Shown here: positions 27,094 to 36,370 of the stretch, in pieces
How positions within the stretch are numbered: position 1 is the first letter of the stretch
How the letters are laid out: every line of letters starts with the position of its first letter
Assembly: GCA_019509785.1 (NCBI GenBank)
Contig: JAEKLQ010000038.1
Span: forward strand, 8,446-72,445
DNA from: Fibrobacterota bacterium
GTDB lineage: Bacteria; Fibrobacterota; Fibrobacteria; UBA11236
Reading direction: 5' to 3'
DNA length: 64,000 nucleotides
Translations under genes and position numbers: made by a program
The notes under the pieces: model-generated
Database searches by the model: none
The model's input: the letters and a program-made list of their open reading frames with translations, nothing else
What the model was told of the DNA's origin: nothing

Positions 27094-29085
27094 ATGGCAT
27101 CGAATACCCTGAAAGACCATCTCCCCCACGTCCAGGACATGTACAAGGAGTACTTCCTGGATTACGCGTCGTATGTGATAACCGATCGGGCCGTGCCGCA
27201 TCTGGCCGACGGCCTCAAGCCGGTACAGCGCCGCATCCTGCATTCCTTGCGCGAAGAAGAGGACGGGCGGTTCCACAAGGTCGCCAACATCATCGGGCAG
27301 ACCATGAAGTACCATCCCCATGGCGATGCGGCCATCGGCGATGCGCTGGTGAACCTGGGGCAGAAGAACCTTCTCATCGATACCCAAGGGAACTGGGGCG
27401 ATCCGGTGACGGGGGACTCCGCGGCAGCGGCGCGATACATCGAAACCAAGCTTTCCAAGTTCGCCTTGGAAGTGGCGTTCAACCCGGCCACCACCACCTG
27501 GCAGAGGTCTTACGACGGCCGCAACCTGGAACCGGTGCTCCTACCCATGAAGTTCCCGTTGGTCCTGGCCCAAGGCGCCGAAGGCATCGCCGTCGGCTTG
27601 GCCACCAAGATCGTCCCGCATAATTTTTGCGAACTCATCGAAGCCTGCATCGCGGTGCTCAAGAAAGAGAAATTCAAGCTGCGGCCGGACTTCCCCACCG
27701 GCGGCATCGTGGACGCCTCCAATTACAACGACGGCCAATCGGGCGGAAAGCTCAAGGTGCGCGCGCGCATCATCGAGGTCGATAACAAGACGCTGGCCAT
27801 CACCCAGATCCCTTACGGAACCACCACGGGCAGCCTCATCGACTCCATCGTGACCGCCAACGACAAGGGCAAGATCAAGATCAAACGCATCGAGGACAAG
27901 ACGGCCGCCAACGTGGATATCGTCATCCACCTTCCCCCCGGCGCCGAGCCGGAGAAGTCCATCGACGCGCTCTACGCCTTCACGGATTGCGAAACCTCCA
28001 TCTCGCCCAATTGCTGCGTCATCTTCGAGAACAAGCCCGTATTCCTGGGGGTCTCCGAGCTGCTGGAGCTTTCCGTGCAGGATACGGTCAAGCTCCTTAA
28101 GCAAGAACTGGAAATCCGCAAGCAGGACCTCTCGGAGAAGTGGCATTTCAAATCCTTGGAAAAGATCTTCATCGAGGAACGCATCTATCGGCAGATCGAA
28201 AAATGCGAGACCTGGGAAGCCATCATCGATACCATCGATAAGGGACTTAAGCCCTACCGCAAGCAATTCGTCCGCGACGTGACCGTGGACGACATCACCC
28301 GCCTCACGGAGATCCGCATCAAGCGCATCTCCCGCTTCGACGGCTTCAAGGCCGACGAGGAAATGATCGCCCTGCAAAAGGAAATCGGCGAGACCGAGAA
28401 GAACCTCAAGGGCCTTACCAGGTACGCCATTTCCTACTACGAGAACCTATTGTCCAAGTACGGCAAGGGCCGCGAGCGCAAGACCAAGATCGCCCGCTTC
28501 GACGATATCGACGCCGCCGAGGTGATCTTGTCCAACCTCAAGGTCTATATGGACCGCGAGAACGGCTTCGTGGGGACCAAGGTCTCGAACGGCGAACTGA
28601 TCGGGACGGATTTTTCCTCTATGGACGAGGTGATCGCTTTCAAGGAGGACGGAACCTTCGCGGTAACCAAGGTGGGCGAGAAGAATTTCGTGGGCAATAA
28701 GATCCTCTTCGCGGCCAAATTCGATCGCGCCGATGAGACGACGGTCTACAACATGCTCTACCGCGATGGCCGCGGCGGAAACCTGATGGCCAAGCGATTC
28801 CAAATCGGCGGCATCACCCGCGATAAGCAATACGATCTCACCAAGGGCAGCCCCCAGTCGAAGGTCTGGTATCTCGAGGTGCAGCCCGCGAAAATCTCGG
28901 ATAAGGTCATCGTCCATTTGGTGCCGCAACCCCGCATCAAGACCGAAATCCCCCTCAACTTCGAAGACTACGAGGTGAAGGGCCGCGGAACGAACGGCAA
29001 CATCGTCAGCCCGCATGCCGTTAAGCGGGTGGAACGAAAGACCAAGCTACCAGAGACGAATGATGAAAAGGGCGCCAAGAAATAG
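27094..29085 (+). CDS. parC: DNA topoisomerase IV subunit A (ParC/GyrA type)
   Basis: This 663-residue DNA cleavage and religation subunit is the partner of the upstream ParE. The winged-helix core has DYASYVITDRAVPHLADGLKPVQRRIL, the active-site Tyr in AAAARYIETKLS (about Tyr115) and the tower region. The quinolone-determining loop reads YHPHGDAAIGDALVNL, with Ala79 at the place of GyrA Ser83 and Asp kept at the Asp87 place. The C-terminal part has degenerate pinwheel repeats (GFVGTKVSNGELIGT, GGNLMAKRFQIGGITRDKQYDL) and no GyrA box (QRRGGKG), so ParC fits better than GyrA. It is shorter than E. coli ParC (752). The tail is Lys-rich. Confidence 0.92.
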   Translation: MASNTLKDHLPHVQDMYKEYFLDYASYVITDRAVPHLADGLKPVQRRILHSLREEEDGRFHKVANIIGQTMKYHPHGDAAIGDALVNLGQKNLLIDTQGNWGDPVTGDSAAAARYIETKLSKFALEVAFNPATTTWQRSYDGRNLEPVLLPMKFPLVLAQGAEGIAVGLATKIVPHNFCELIEACIAVLKKEKFKLRPDFPTGGIVDASNYNDGQSGGKLKVRARIIEVDNKTLAITQIPYGTTTGSLIDSIVTANDKGKIKIKRIEDKTAANVDIVIHLPPGAEPEKSIDALYAFTDCETSISPNCCVIFENKPVFLGVSELLELSVQDTVKLLKQELEIRKQDLSEKWHFKSLEKIFIEERIYRQIEKCETWEAIIDTIDKGLKPYRKQFVRDVTVDDITRLTEIRIKRISRFDGFKADEEMIALQKEIGETEKNLKGLTRYAISYYENLLSKYGKGRERKTKIARFDDIDAAEVILSNLKVYMDRENGFVGTKVSNGELIGTDFSSMDEVIAFKEDGTFAVTKVGEKNFVGNKILFAAKFDRADETTVYNMLYRDGRGGNLMAKRFQIGGITRDKQYDLTKGSPQSKVWYLEVQPAKISDKVIVHLVPQPRIKTEIPLNFEDYEVKGRGTNGNIVSPHAVKRVERKTKLPETNDEKGAKK

Positions 29086-29133
29086 CCCTCTCGGCCCCCG
29101 CCAGCCACCTCCAAGCACACGAATCGACCCGCA

Positions 29134-29160
29134 GAAATGAACTTTTCAAAAGTTCATTTC
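29134..29160 (+). terminator. Perfect 13-bp palindromic hairpin after parC
   Basis: Arms 29134-29146 and 29148-29160 pair perfectly, followed by a T-rich stretch (TATTTTATTT, then GGTTTTTGAG). It lies 48 nt after the parC stop. The stem is AT-rich, which is odd for this genome, but form and place fit an intrinsic terminator. Confidence 0.6.
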
Positions 29161-29192
29161 TATTTTATTTAGGTTTTTGAGTCTTTTATAAA

Positions 29193-29226
29193 CTCATAAA
29201 TAAAGTGATCTTATGAGGTTTTTTAC
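29193..29226 (+). terminator. Second hairpin with T-run in the AT-rich island
   Basis: CTCATAA (29193-29199) pairs with TTATGAG (29211-29217), then a G and six T. It forms a tandem terminator with the 29134-29160 hairpin, isolating parC from the lipoprotein cassette. Confidence 0.5.
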
Positions 29227-29263
29227 TGCTCTAAGTGAACTTTTTAAATCTTCTTTTTTATTT

Positions 29264-29269
29264 TATACT
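29264..29269 (+). promoter_or_regulatory. Candidate -10 element of the lipoprotein cassette
   Basis: TATACT stands at the downstream end of the AT-rich island, 70 nt before the lipoprotein start at 29339. The -35 region is only T-rich, so this is a weak proposal. The gene-free stretch 29086-29338 otherwise holds the two hairpins and repeated TGAACTTTT words at 29138 and 29236. Confidence 0.3.
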
Positions 29270-29338
29270 TCATATTTAGTTCGTTCTGGGGTATCTTCAG
29301 TGGGTTGGCGCCAATGTGGGCGCAATGGAAGGACCCCA

Positions 29339-30226
29339 ATGAAGAACGCATACCTGCTCGGACTGACGGCCGCGACGGCCACCCTTTTTACCGCCTGCCT
29401 GTTTTCCGGAGAAACCAATAACACGGGCCGCGCTTCGGTCGGCCTGGAGATCAAAGCCTCCGCTTCAACCTCGACCGGCGCGCTGGCGAAGGCGAGCGGA
29501 TTGATCTTGGGAGACACCGCCGGGGTTCACGTGGACCTCAGCGATGCCAAGCTGGTGATAAGCCGTATCAAGCTGGAATCCGAGAACGGTAGCGGCAGCT
29601 GCGACAGCACCGGCAATGTCCTCAAGAAGGAAGGTGAACCCGGCGACACCTCCGGCCGCGGATCCGAAGTCGAGAACGAAAAGGAAATGGAATGCGAAGA
29701 CGGGTCAGGCCTGGTGGTCATCGACCTCCTCACAGGCGTTTCTTCCCCCGACCTCGGCACCCTGAGCGTGCCCGCCGGCCTTTATAACGAGGTGAAGTTC
29801 GAGTTGCACCATGGGCAGAATGATTCCACCTTGGGCGGCCGCACCTTGGTGGCGCATGGCACCTTGACCTTGGCCGACGGTTCGAGCAAGCCGTTCTCCC
29901 TCGCCCTCACCCTGGACGAAAACCTGAAGATCAGGAGCGATTCGGGCCTGAATCTGAGCGCGGGCGCCCTTCAGACCGTGGCGGTGAAGCTGATGGCCGG
30001 CGATTGGCTTAAGGGCCTCGACTTATCCGCCTGCCTGAACGTCGTGGATCCCGCCGCCGCCTCCATCGATATTACCGAGGATTCCCCAGTCGGCAAATGC
30101 CTGGACGCCGAGCACCGCATCAAGGATAATTTCCGTTCGTCCTTCCACGCGGGCGAAAAGGACGAGCATGAGACGGAAGGAACGGAAAGCAAGGATTCCA
30201 CCGACGACTCGGGAAAGACGAAGTAA
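29339..30226 (+). CDS. Lipoprotein with DUF4382-like domain
   Basis: This 295-residue exported lipoprotein has signal and lipobox in LTAATATLFTAC (Cys about residue 20). The mature part has a beta-sandwich pattern like DUF4382: VHVDLSDAKLVISRIKLES, LVVIDLLTGVSSPDLGTLSVPAGLYNEVKFELH, then a second strand-rich half ending in GDWLKGLDLSACLN. It carries acidic low-complexity segments (EVENEKEMECEDGSG and a Glu/Asp/Lys-rich C-terminal tail of about 35 residues) that may bind cations or reach outward. GGAAGGA lies before ATG 29339; an in-frame start at 29213 inside the AT island is rejected because it would bury the signal peptide. It is followed by the TIGR02147 regulator and a similar lipoprotein. 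Function unknown. Confidence 0.75.
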   Translation: MKNAYLLGLTAATATLFTACLFSGETNNTGRASVGLEIKASASTSTGALAKASGLILGDTAGVHVDLSDAKLVISRIKLESENGSGSCDSTGNVLKKEGEPGDTSGRGSEVENEKEMECEDGSGLVVIDLLTGVSSPDLGTLSVPAGLYNEVKFELHHGQNDSTLGGRTLVAHGTLTLADGSSKPFSLALTLDENLKIRSDSGLNLSAGALQTVAVKLMAGDWLKGLDLSACLNVVDPAAASIDITEDSPVGKCLDAEHRIKDNFRSSFHAGEKDEHETEGTESKDSTDDSGKTK

Positions 30227-30277
30227 AGGAACCCTGACGGCCGAGCCCGGCCCGGCTATCTTATACCAAGACCGACC

Positions 30278-31150
30278 ATGCAGAAACCCGATATCTTCGC
30301 CTACCTGGATTACCGCAAGTACCTCCGGGACGCGTTCGAAGCGATGAAAGCGGCGGCCCAAGAGGGCCGGGCGGCCCAAAAAGGCGGTGCGAAGATCAGC
30401 TATCGCTCCTTCGCGAAAGAGGCCGGGTACTCCTCCCCCAACCTGTTGCAGTTGATTTTAGCCGGGGAGCGCGATCTGGCTCCCGCCCACGTACCGGGCA
30501 CGGTTCGGGCCCTTAAGCTGAATAAGCAAGAAACGGAATTCTTCGCCGACCTGGTCGCCTTCGATCGCGCCGAAGGTTTCGATGAAAAGACCTTCCACTA
30601 CCAGCGCATGTTGCGCTCGCGCCGGCATGCCGAGGCGCGTCCCATCGAAAAGGGGCAATTCGAATACCTGGAGCAGTGGTACCATCCCGTGGTCCGGGAA
30701 CTCGTGGCGCATCCTGAATTCGACGGGACGCCGGAGTGGATCGCCGGGCGCGTGCATCCCCGCATCACTCCCGCGCAGGCGGAAAAATCCCTTCTGTTGC
30801 TGGAGCGGCTGGGAATGATCCGCCGCGATGGCGCCGAGGGCAAACTCGTCCAATCCGATGCGCAGATCAGTACGGCGCCCGAGGTGGCCTCGCTTGCGGT
30901 GGCCAACTACCATCGTTCCGTACTCAAGCTCGCGGAAAGCTCCATCGAATCCTTCGACGGGGACCAACGCGATTTACGGGCCGTAACCTTGGGGATCCCC
31001 AAGGACAAGTTCCCCGAATTGAAGCGAAAGCTGGAGGCGTTTTGGCGGGAGATCCTGGATCTGGCCGCCGGAGCCGGACCGGTGGAAGAAGTCTACCAAA
31101 TCAACCTGCAAGCCTTCCCCCTCACCCGGCCCGAGGCTCCCCATGCGTAA
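30278..31150 (+). CDS. TIGR02147-family putative DNA-binding regulator
   Basis: This 290-residue protein was recognised from IFAYLDYRKYLRDAFEAMKA at the N-terminus, ISYRSFAKEAGYSSPNLLQLILAGERDL (a lambda-repressor-like HTH), LNKQETEFFADLVAFDRA and FEYLEQWYHPVVRELVAHPEF. These are hallmarks of the TIGR02147 (DUF4423-containing) family, which is expanded in Fibrobacter. The C-terminal half resembles a winged-helix/sensor region (AEKSLLLLERLGMIRRDGAEGKLVQSD) and the conserved end KDKFPELKRKLEAFWREIL. It starts 51 nt after the first lipoprotein, and its last 8 nt overlap the start of the second, so the three are co-transcribed. It probably regulates this cassette or surface genes; no direct evidence. 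Confidence 0.85.
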   Translation: MQKPDIFAYLDYRKYLRDAFEAMKAAAQEGRAAQKGGAKISYRSFAKEAGYSSPNLLQLILAGERDLAPAHVPGTVRALKLNKQETEFFADLVAFDRAEGFDEKTFHYQRMLRSRRHAEARPIEKGQFEYLEQWYHPVVRELVAHPEFDGTPEWIAGRVHPRITPAQAEKSLLLLERLGMIRRDGAEGKLVQSDAQISTAPEVASLAVANYHRSVLKLAESSIESFDGDQRDLRAVTLGIPKDKFPELKRKLEAFWREILDLAAGAGPVEEVYQINLQAFPLTRPEAPHA

Positions 31151-31973
31151 CCTACGCGCTACCTTGTCGGCGGGCATCCTTTGCGTCCTCTTGTGCGGCT
31201 GCATCTTGGATCGCACCGCGGGTGGGACCGGCGTCGGCAACCCCACCAAGGGAACGGTCACCGTCGCCATGGTGGCCCTGGATTCCGCCCCGGTCGCGAA
31301 GGCCGCCGCCAAGGCGGCAGCCATGACCCGCAATCCCGACGGCTCCTTCGATATCCGCGATGCGGGCGGAAGCGTTTTCACGGTGAAGACGGGATATGCC
31401 AACGTGGGCCGCATCCGCATCGCCCTGCCCGACGGGGTCGACTGCTCCCAGGCCGACGAAACCGCATGCGAATCGGGAGAAGCGACCATAGACGGTCCCT
31501 GGGTCTCCGATCTCATGACCGGCAAATGGATCCCGGATCCCGGCACTGTACGCATGCCGTTGGGGGTTTATAAGCGCCTGGAAGTAAGACTGGAGTCCCA
31601 AGATAAGGTGGCCGCGGGGGCCCCCGATCTGGGCCGCCACAGCCTGGTCTTCGGGGGAACCTTTTCCTGGTCGGGTCGCGCCGATAGGCCTTTTACCGTG
31701 GCCTTGGACTTCGACGAGGACGAGCGCTTCGAATCGCCCGCCGGCTTCGCCGTGGCCGAAGGAAGCACGACCATCACGGTGGCCTTGGATATCGCCCGCT
31801 GGCTGTCGCAAGCCAACCTTACGGCCTGCCTGGAGAACGGATCCCTGCCGCTGGACTCCACGGGCGGATTCGCCTTCGAGAAGGACGGCGGTTGCGGCGT
31901 CGAGCAAGAAATGAAGGATGCCGTCAAGGCTTCCGGGACCGTGAGCGGGAAGCACGAGGGCGACGGCCCCTGA
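31143..31973 (+). CDS. Lipoprotein with DUF4382-like domain (second of cassette)
   Basis: This 276-residue exported lipoprotein has lipobox VLLCGC (Cys about residue 20) followed by TAGGTGVGNPTKGTVTVAMV, a start seen often in Fibrobacter-type lipoproteins. The body follows the plan of the first lipoprotein: a Cys pair loop (DCSQADETACESG), WVSDLMTGKWIPDPGTVRMPLGVYKRLEVRLES (the 'DLLTG...LPAGxYxxVxxxL' pattern), FTVALDFDEDERFESPAGFAV, then DIARWLSQANLTACLENG near the end. The start overlaps the regulator stop by 8 nt. The two lipoproteins are diverged paralogues in architecture. Function unknown; it may sit on the outer membrane surface. Confidence 0.75.
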   Translation: MRNLRATLSAGILCVLLCGCILDRTAGGTGVGNPTKGTVTVAMVALDSAPVAKAAAKAAAMTRNPDGSFDIRDAGGSVFTVKTGYANVGRIRIALPDGVDCSQADETACESGEATIDGPWVSDLMTGKWIPDPGTVRMPLGVYKRLEVRLESQDKVAAGAPDLGRHSLVFGGTFSWSGRADRPFTVALDFDEDERFESPAGFAVAEGSTTITVALDIARWLSQANLTACLENGSLPLDSTGGFAFEKDGGCGVEQEMKDAVKASGTVSGKHEGDGP

Positions 31974-32000
31974 GGCGGGAGCCTACCCTCCCCCCGCCCG

Positions 32001-32636
32001 TTAAGGCAATTTGCGGACGACCTGCAACCCGTCGCGCACCGTCAGCAGCACGTTCTCCACCCGCGCGTCCGCGGCGATGCGCCGATTGACCGCGTCGATG
32101 GCGCGGCTTTCGCCGTCCCGGGGTTCCAATACCTGGCCTGACCATAAAGTATTGTCCACGAGGATCAACCCGCCCGGCCGGATCAACTCCACGATGCGTT
32201 CGTAATAAGCGGGGTAATTCGACTTGTCCGCATCGATGAAGGCCAGATCGAACGGCCCGGGGAGGGTGGCCAAGGTTTCCAAGGCCGGTCCCATGCGGAT
32301 CTTGATCTTGCGGCCATGCGGGCTGCGATCGAAGTAGCGTTGCGCCATGTCCGCATGGGCCTTTTCGATCTCGCAGGTGATCACGCGGCCGTCTTCGGGC
32401 AGGCCCTCCGCCAGGGATAGGGCGGAATATCCCGTGAAGGTTCCGATCTCCAGCACTTGCTTGGCGCCCGATACCGCGGCCAGCAGCTTCAGGAACCGCC
32501 CTTCCAGACGTCCGGTCAGCATTTGCGGCGACTGCATGCTGGCGTAGGTCTCATCCGCCAGGGCCCTGAGCAATTCCGGCTCCGGCCGGGTGCGATCGAA
32601 TGCGTATTTCTCCAGCTTCCCGTCGACGATATCCAT
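32001..32636 (-). CDS. SAM-dependent O-methyltransferase (class I, caffeoyl-CoA type)
   Basis: This 211-residue cytosolic Rossmann methyltransferase has SAM-binding motif I VLEIGTFTGYSALSLAEGLP, an acidic second motif (VITCEIEKAHADMAQRYF) and the metal-dependent COMT signature DLAFIDADKSNYPAYYE, with LVDNTLWSGQV after it. The family methylates catechol-like hydroxyls using a divalent metal. The ATG has GGGAGG just upstream. It is the last gene of a minus-strand series with dtd (26 nt apart). The small-molecule substrate is unknown. Confidence 0.9.
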   Translation of the reverse strand: MDIVDGKLEKYAFDRTRPEPELLRALADETYASMQSPQMLTGRLEGRFLKLLAAVSGAKQVLEIGTFTGYSALSLAEGLPEDGRVITCEIEKAHADMAQRYFDRSPHGRKIKIRMGPALETLATLPGPFDLAFIDADKSNYPAYYERIVELIRPGGLILVDNTLWSGQVLEPRDGESRAIDAVNRRIAADARVENVLLTVRDGLQVVRKLP

Positions 32637-32662
32637 ATGCCTCCCTTGGCGGATGGCCGCCT

Positions 32663-33115
32663 TTATTCCCGTCGCTTGCTATCCATGAGGATGGTCACCG
32701 GGCCCTGGTTGCGCAAGGCGACTTCCATATCCGCCCCGAAACGGCCGGTAGCCACGGGACGACCGAGCTCCCGGGACAATGCCGCCGCGAATCCCTCGTA
32801 GATGGGAACGGCCAGCTCCGGGCCGGCCGCCGCGGCGAAACCGGGGCGATTGCCCTTGGCGGTGGACGCGAAGAGCGTGAACTGCGAAACCACCAGGGCA
32901 TCCCCGGCGATGTCCAGCAAGGAAAAATTCATCTTGCCTTCCGCATCCGGGAAAATGCGCAGGCGGGCCAGCTTGCCCGCCAGCCATGCCCCGTCTTCGG
33001 GCGTATCGTCCTGGGCCACTCCCGCCAGAAGCAGCAAGCCCCGGCCGATGCGGGCGATTTCGGCGCCGTCTACCGCCACCGAAGCTTCCCCCACCCTTTG
33101 GGCCACGATCCGCAT
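32663..33115 (-). CDS. dtd: D-aminoacyl-tRNA deacylase
   Basis: This protein removes D-amino acids (and mischarged glycine) from tRNA, protecting translation. The 150-residue length is standard. Both active-site motifs are seen: SQFTLFAS (about residues 77-84) and [12 protein letters not shown] near the C-terminus, containing the Gly-cisPro pair. The N-terminus [17 protein letters not shown] is typical. It lies between the O-methyltransferase and a gene of unknown function on the same strand. Confidence 0.96.
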   Translation of the reverse strand: MRIVAQRVGEASVAVDGAEIARIGRGLLLLAGVAQDDTPEDGAWLAGKLARLRIFPDAEGKMNFSLLDIAGDALVVSQFTLFASTAKGNRPGFAAAAGPELAVPIYEGFAAALSRELGRPVATGRFGADMEVALRNQGPVTILMDSKRRE

Positions 33116-33157
33116 ACCAGGGAAAGGTATTAAGAGTCCCTGACAGAATGCGGGATT

Positions 33158-34252
33158 CTAATGCGCGTGCTGTAAACGCTCGTCGGGTTGCGACGTCCCG
33201 CGCGGGGCGTAATCGAGGAAGTAGAGCAACATCTCGGCGGCATGCCGGGCGTGGGGAACGGACACGCGGCGCTCTACGAACTCCGGCGAGACGAGCCCCA
33301 TGCCGAAGGGCGGATCCTGATCCGGATGGAACCCCCAACTCAAGGGGTAGGTCCGGGTTGGAATGTCCATGGGCGGATCCCAGGCGTGGAAATGCGCTTC
33401 GGCCCAGGCCAAGGACGGGTTGGCATCCTTCACCTTTTCCGAAAAGGGCGGGCCGCCCGTAGGCACGTCCCGATAGTCCAGCCAGAAAACGGGGGCATAG
33501 GGATCGAAGGAAGGCGGCAAATGCCAGTCGTCCGGGAGGCCCAGGCTCTTGAGCCCGAACTTCAACCATTTGGTTTGGTAGACGGGATGGGCGGCGCCTT
33601 CGGTATTGCCGTTGATGTAATCGGTGCACCGGAAGGTTTCCGCCTGCTCCAGCGCCCGCGCCACCAGGGGATGATCCTTATCCGAGACCAGGGAAATCAG
33701 GAAGAGGATCTGCCCCAGGTTGTCCGGCTCGCGTTCCCCATCGCGCGCCGCATCGAACGGCTCGGTGAGGCCCAGGATCCAATCCTTAGCCAGCTCGAGA
33801 TTTCCCGTACGGCGCAGGGCTTCGCAAATGATGGCCGCATCCCGGTAGTTGGGGGACTCGCGGTCGAGGAAGTTCGCGTAGGGTTTCCCATCCATGATAT
33901 TGATGAGCACTTCGTGCAGGAGAACGCGCATCAGTTGGCTATGGGAATTCCCGAACAGCCCCGGTTCAGGGCTCTTGAAGTCCGGCAGTTGCAGAGGATT
34001 CCCGGTCAGGTAGGTGCGCGTTCCTTCCACCATCAGGCAAACGCCGGTCTCGTCCTCCTGGATGGAGTACTGTTTCCCTTCGCGCGATTGCCATCTTACC
34101 GTGTATTCATGGGGGATGATTTGCTCGTGGAGAACCTTCCAACTGCGGAGCATCTCTCCCGTGGAAGCATCGTAAAGCACGCCTCCCTTATATAACAGCT
34201 TGCGTCGGTTACCCATGCCGAAAAGGAAGAAGGGCAGGTGCGGTATCTTCAT
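33158..34252 (-). CDS. Protein of unknown function, 364 residues
   Basis: I do not recognise a named family. There is no signal peptide; the first residues (MKIPHLPFFLFGMGNRRKLLYKGG) are hydrophobic but short. The N-terminal third is beta-rich with VLYDASTGEML and YTVRWQSREGKQYSIQEDETG. The middle is helical with repeated hairpins (AAIICEALRRTGNLELAKDWIL, DNLGQILFLISLVSDKDHPLVARALEQAETF), recalling an alpha/alpha-toroid of glycan-processing proteins. The last third is rich in Trp, Pro and aromatic residues (FDPYAPVFWLDYRDVPTGGP). GGAG lies 9 nt before the ATG. A role with sugars is only inference from composition. Confidence 0.6.
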   Translation of the reverse strand: MKIPHLPFFLFGMGNRRKLLYKGGVLYDASTGEMLRSWKVLHEQIIPHEYTVRWQSREGKQYSIQEDETGVCLMVEGTRTYLTGNPLQLPDFKSPEPGLFGNSHSQLMRVLLHEVLINIMDGKPYANFLDRESPNYRDAAIICEALRRTGNLELAKDWILGLTEPFDAARDGEREPDNLGQILFLISLVSDKDHPLVARALEQAETFRCTDYINGNTEGAAHPVYQTKWLKFGLKSLGLPDDWHLPPSFDPYAPVFWLDYRDVPTGGPPFSEKVKDANPSLAWAEAHFHAWDPPMDIPTRTYPLSWGFHPDQDPPFGMGLVSPEFVERRVSVPHARHAAEMLLYFLDYAPRGTSQPDERLQHAH

Positions 34253-34383
34253 CGGAGGATCTCCAATACCTCAGGACGCCTCCGGAAATGCGTCCCGATC
34301 CACGGCCGGCTGGCAATGGGATTCATGTCCGGATTTACCCTTAAACTAATTTTCGGGCCAAGGAGGGAAAGCAAAGAAAGGGA

Positions 34384-34413
34384 GCCCGCCGCGCGGGGCG
34401 GAGCGGTGCGGGC
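34384..34413 (-). terminator. Hairpin after the DUF3052 gene
   Basis: GCCCGC (34384-34389) and GCGGGC (34408-34413) pair just downstream of the DUF3052 stop in the minus direction, followed there by a pyrimidine stretch with short T-runs. The 165-nt gap to the next gene also supports an RNA end. Confidence 0.4.
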
Positions 34414-34417
34414 GTTT

Positions 34418-34954
34418 TTAGCGGCCCTTAGTGCGATCCTCGAGCCGGAATACGAATTTCAGGCCCGACCAGGTCTCGTCGATCGCGCAAACCTTAACGT
34501 CCACGAGCCCGGCCGCCAGGCCCAGGGCCCGTACCCGGGCTTCGTTGAGTTCCCCGGGGACGGGCTTACGCCCCTTTATCATTTTGGGCCAGCAAATCCA
34601 CAACATCCCATCGGAGGCGAGCAGCTTTTTCAGGGCGGATATGGCGGGGGCGAGTTCGGACTCCGTCCGGCAGAAGGCTTGGATGAACCCGAAGGAAGGC
34701 CGGAGGGCGCCGGAAGCACCCTTTTTTATGGTGGAGAGGGAGGCCGCTTGCGGCAACCCGGCCTCGGTGGCCGAGACGTGGGAGGGCAAAGGACCGAGGA
34801 TTCGGGAGTAACCGGCGGGCGCCCCGACGAACAGGGCCCGCCGCGAGGGGACGGAGACCGCCTTCCCTTCGGAAAGCGGCTTTCCCTTGGAAAGCTTGCG
34901 TGGGCCGGCTACTCCCAGTTTTTCCAGCAAGGATTTCGGGGAATATCCCGCCAT
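34418..34954 (-). CDS. DUF3052-family protein
   Basis: This 178-residue cytosolic protein starts with MAGYSPKSLLEKLGV, the conserved opening of DUF3052, and carries DGMLWICWPKMIKG and the family end GLAAGLVDVKVCAIDETWSGLKFVFRLEDR. Function of the family is unknown. Its middle segment holds about 20 extra Ser/Gly/Ala-rich residues. It lies upstream of the unknown 364-residue gene and downstream of enolase, all on the minus strand. Confidence 0.85.
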   Translation of the reverse strand: MAGYSPKSLLEKLGVAGPRKLSKGKPLSEGKAVSVPSRRALFVGAPAGYSRILGPLPSHVSATEAGLPQAASLSTIKKGASGALRPSFGFIQAFCRTESELAPAISALKKLLASDGMLWICWPKMIKGRKPVPGELNEARVRALGLAAGLVDVKVCAIDETWSGLKFVFRLEDRTKGR

Positions 34955-35012
34955 TCCTCATCCCGCCAGGACTACGGGATTCGCGCAGGCGAACCCCGCG
35001 AGCCCATCCAAG

Positions 35013-36356
<1,344 letters not shown>

Positions 36357-36370
36357 CTATCCTTTGCGGC

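Noticed and set aside
29213-29338. In-frame N-terminal extension of the first cassette lipoprotein from ATG 29213
   Set aside because: It would put 42 residues before the lipoprotein signal peptide; a good ribosome binding site precedes ATG 29339 and the extension lies in the AT-rich regulatory island.
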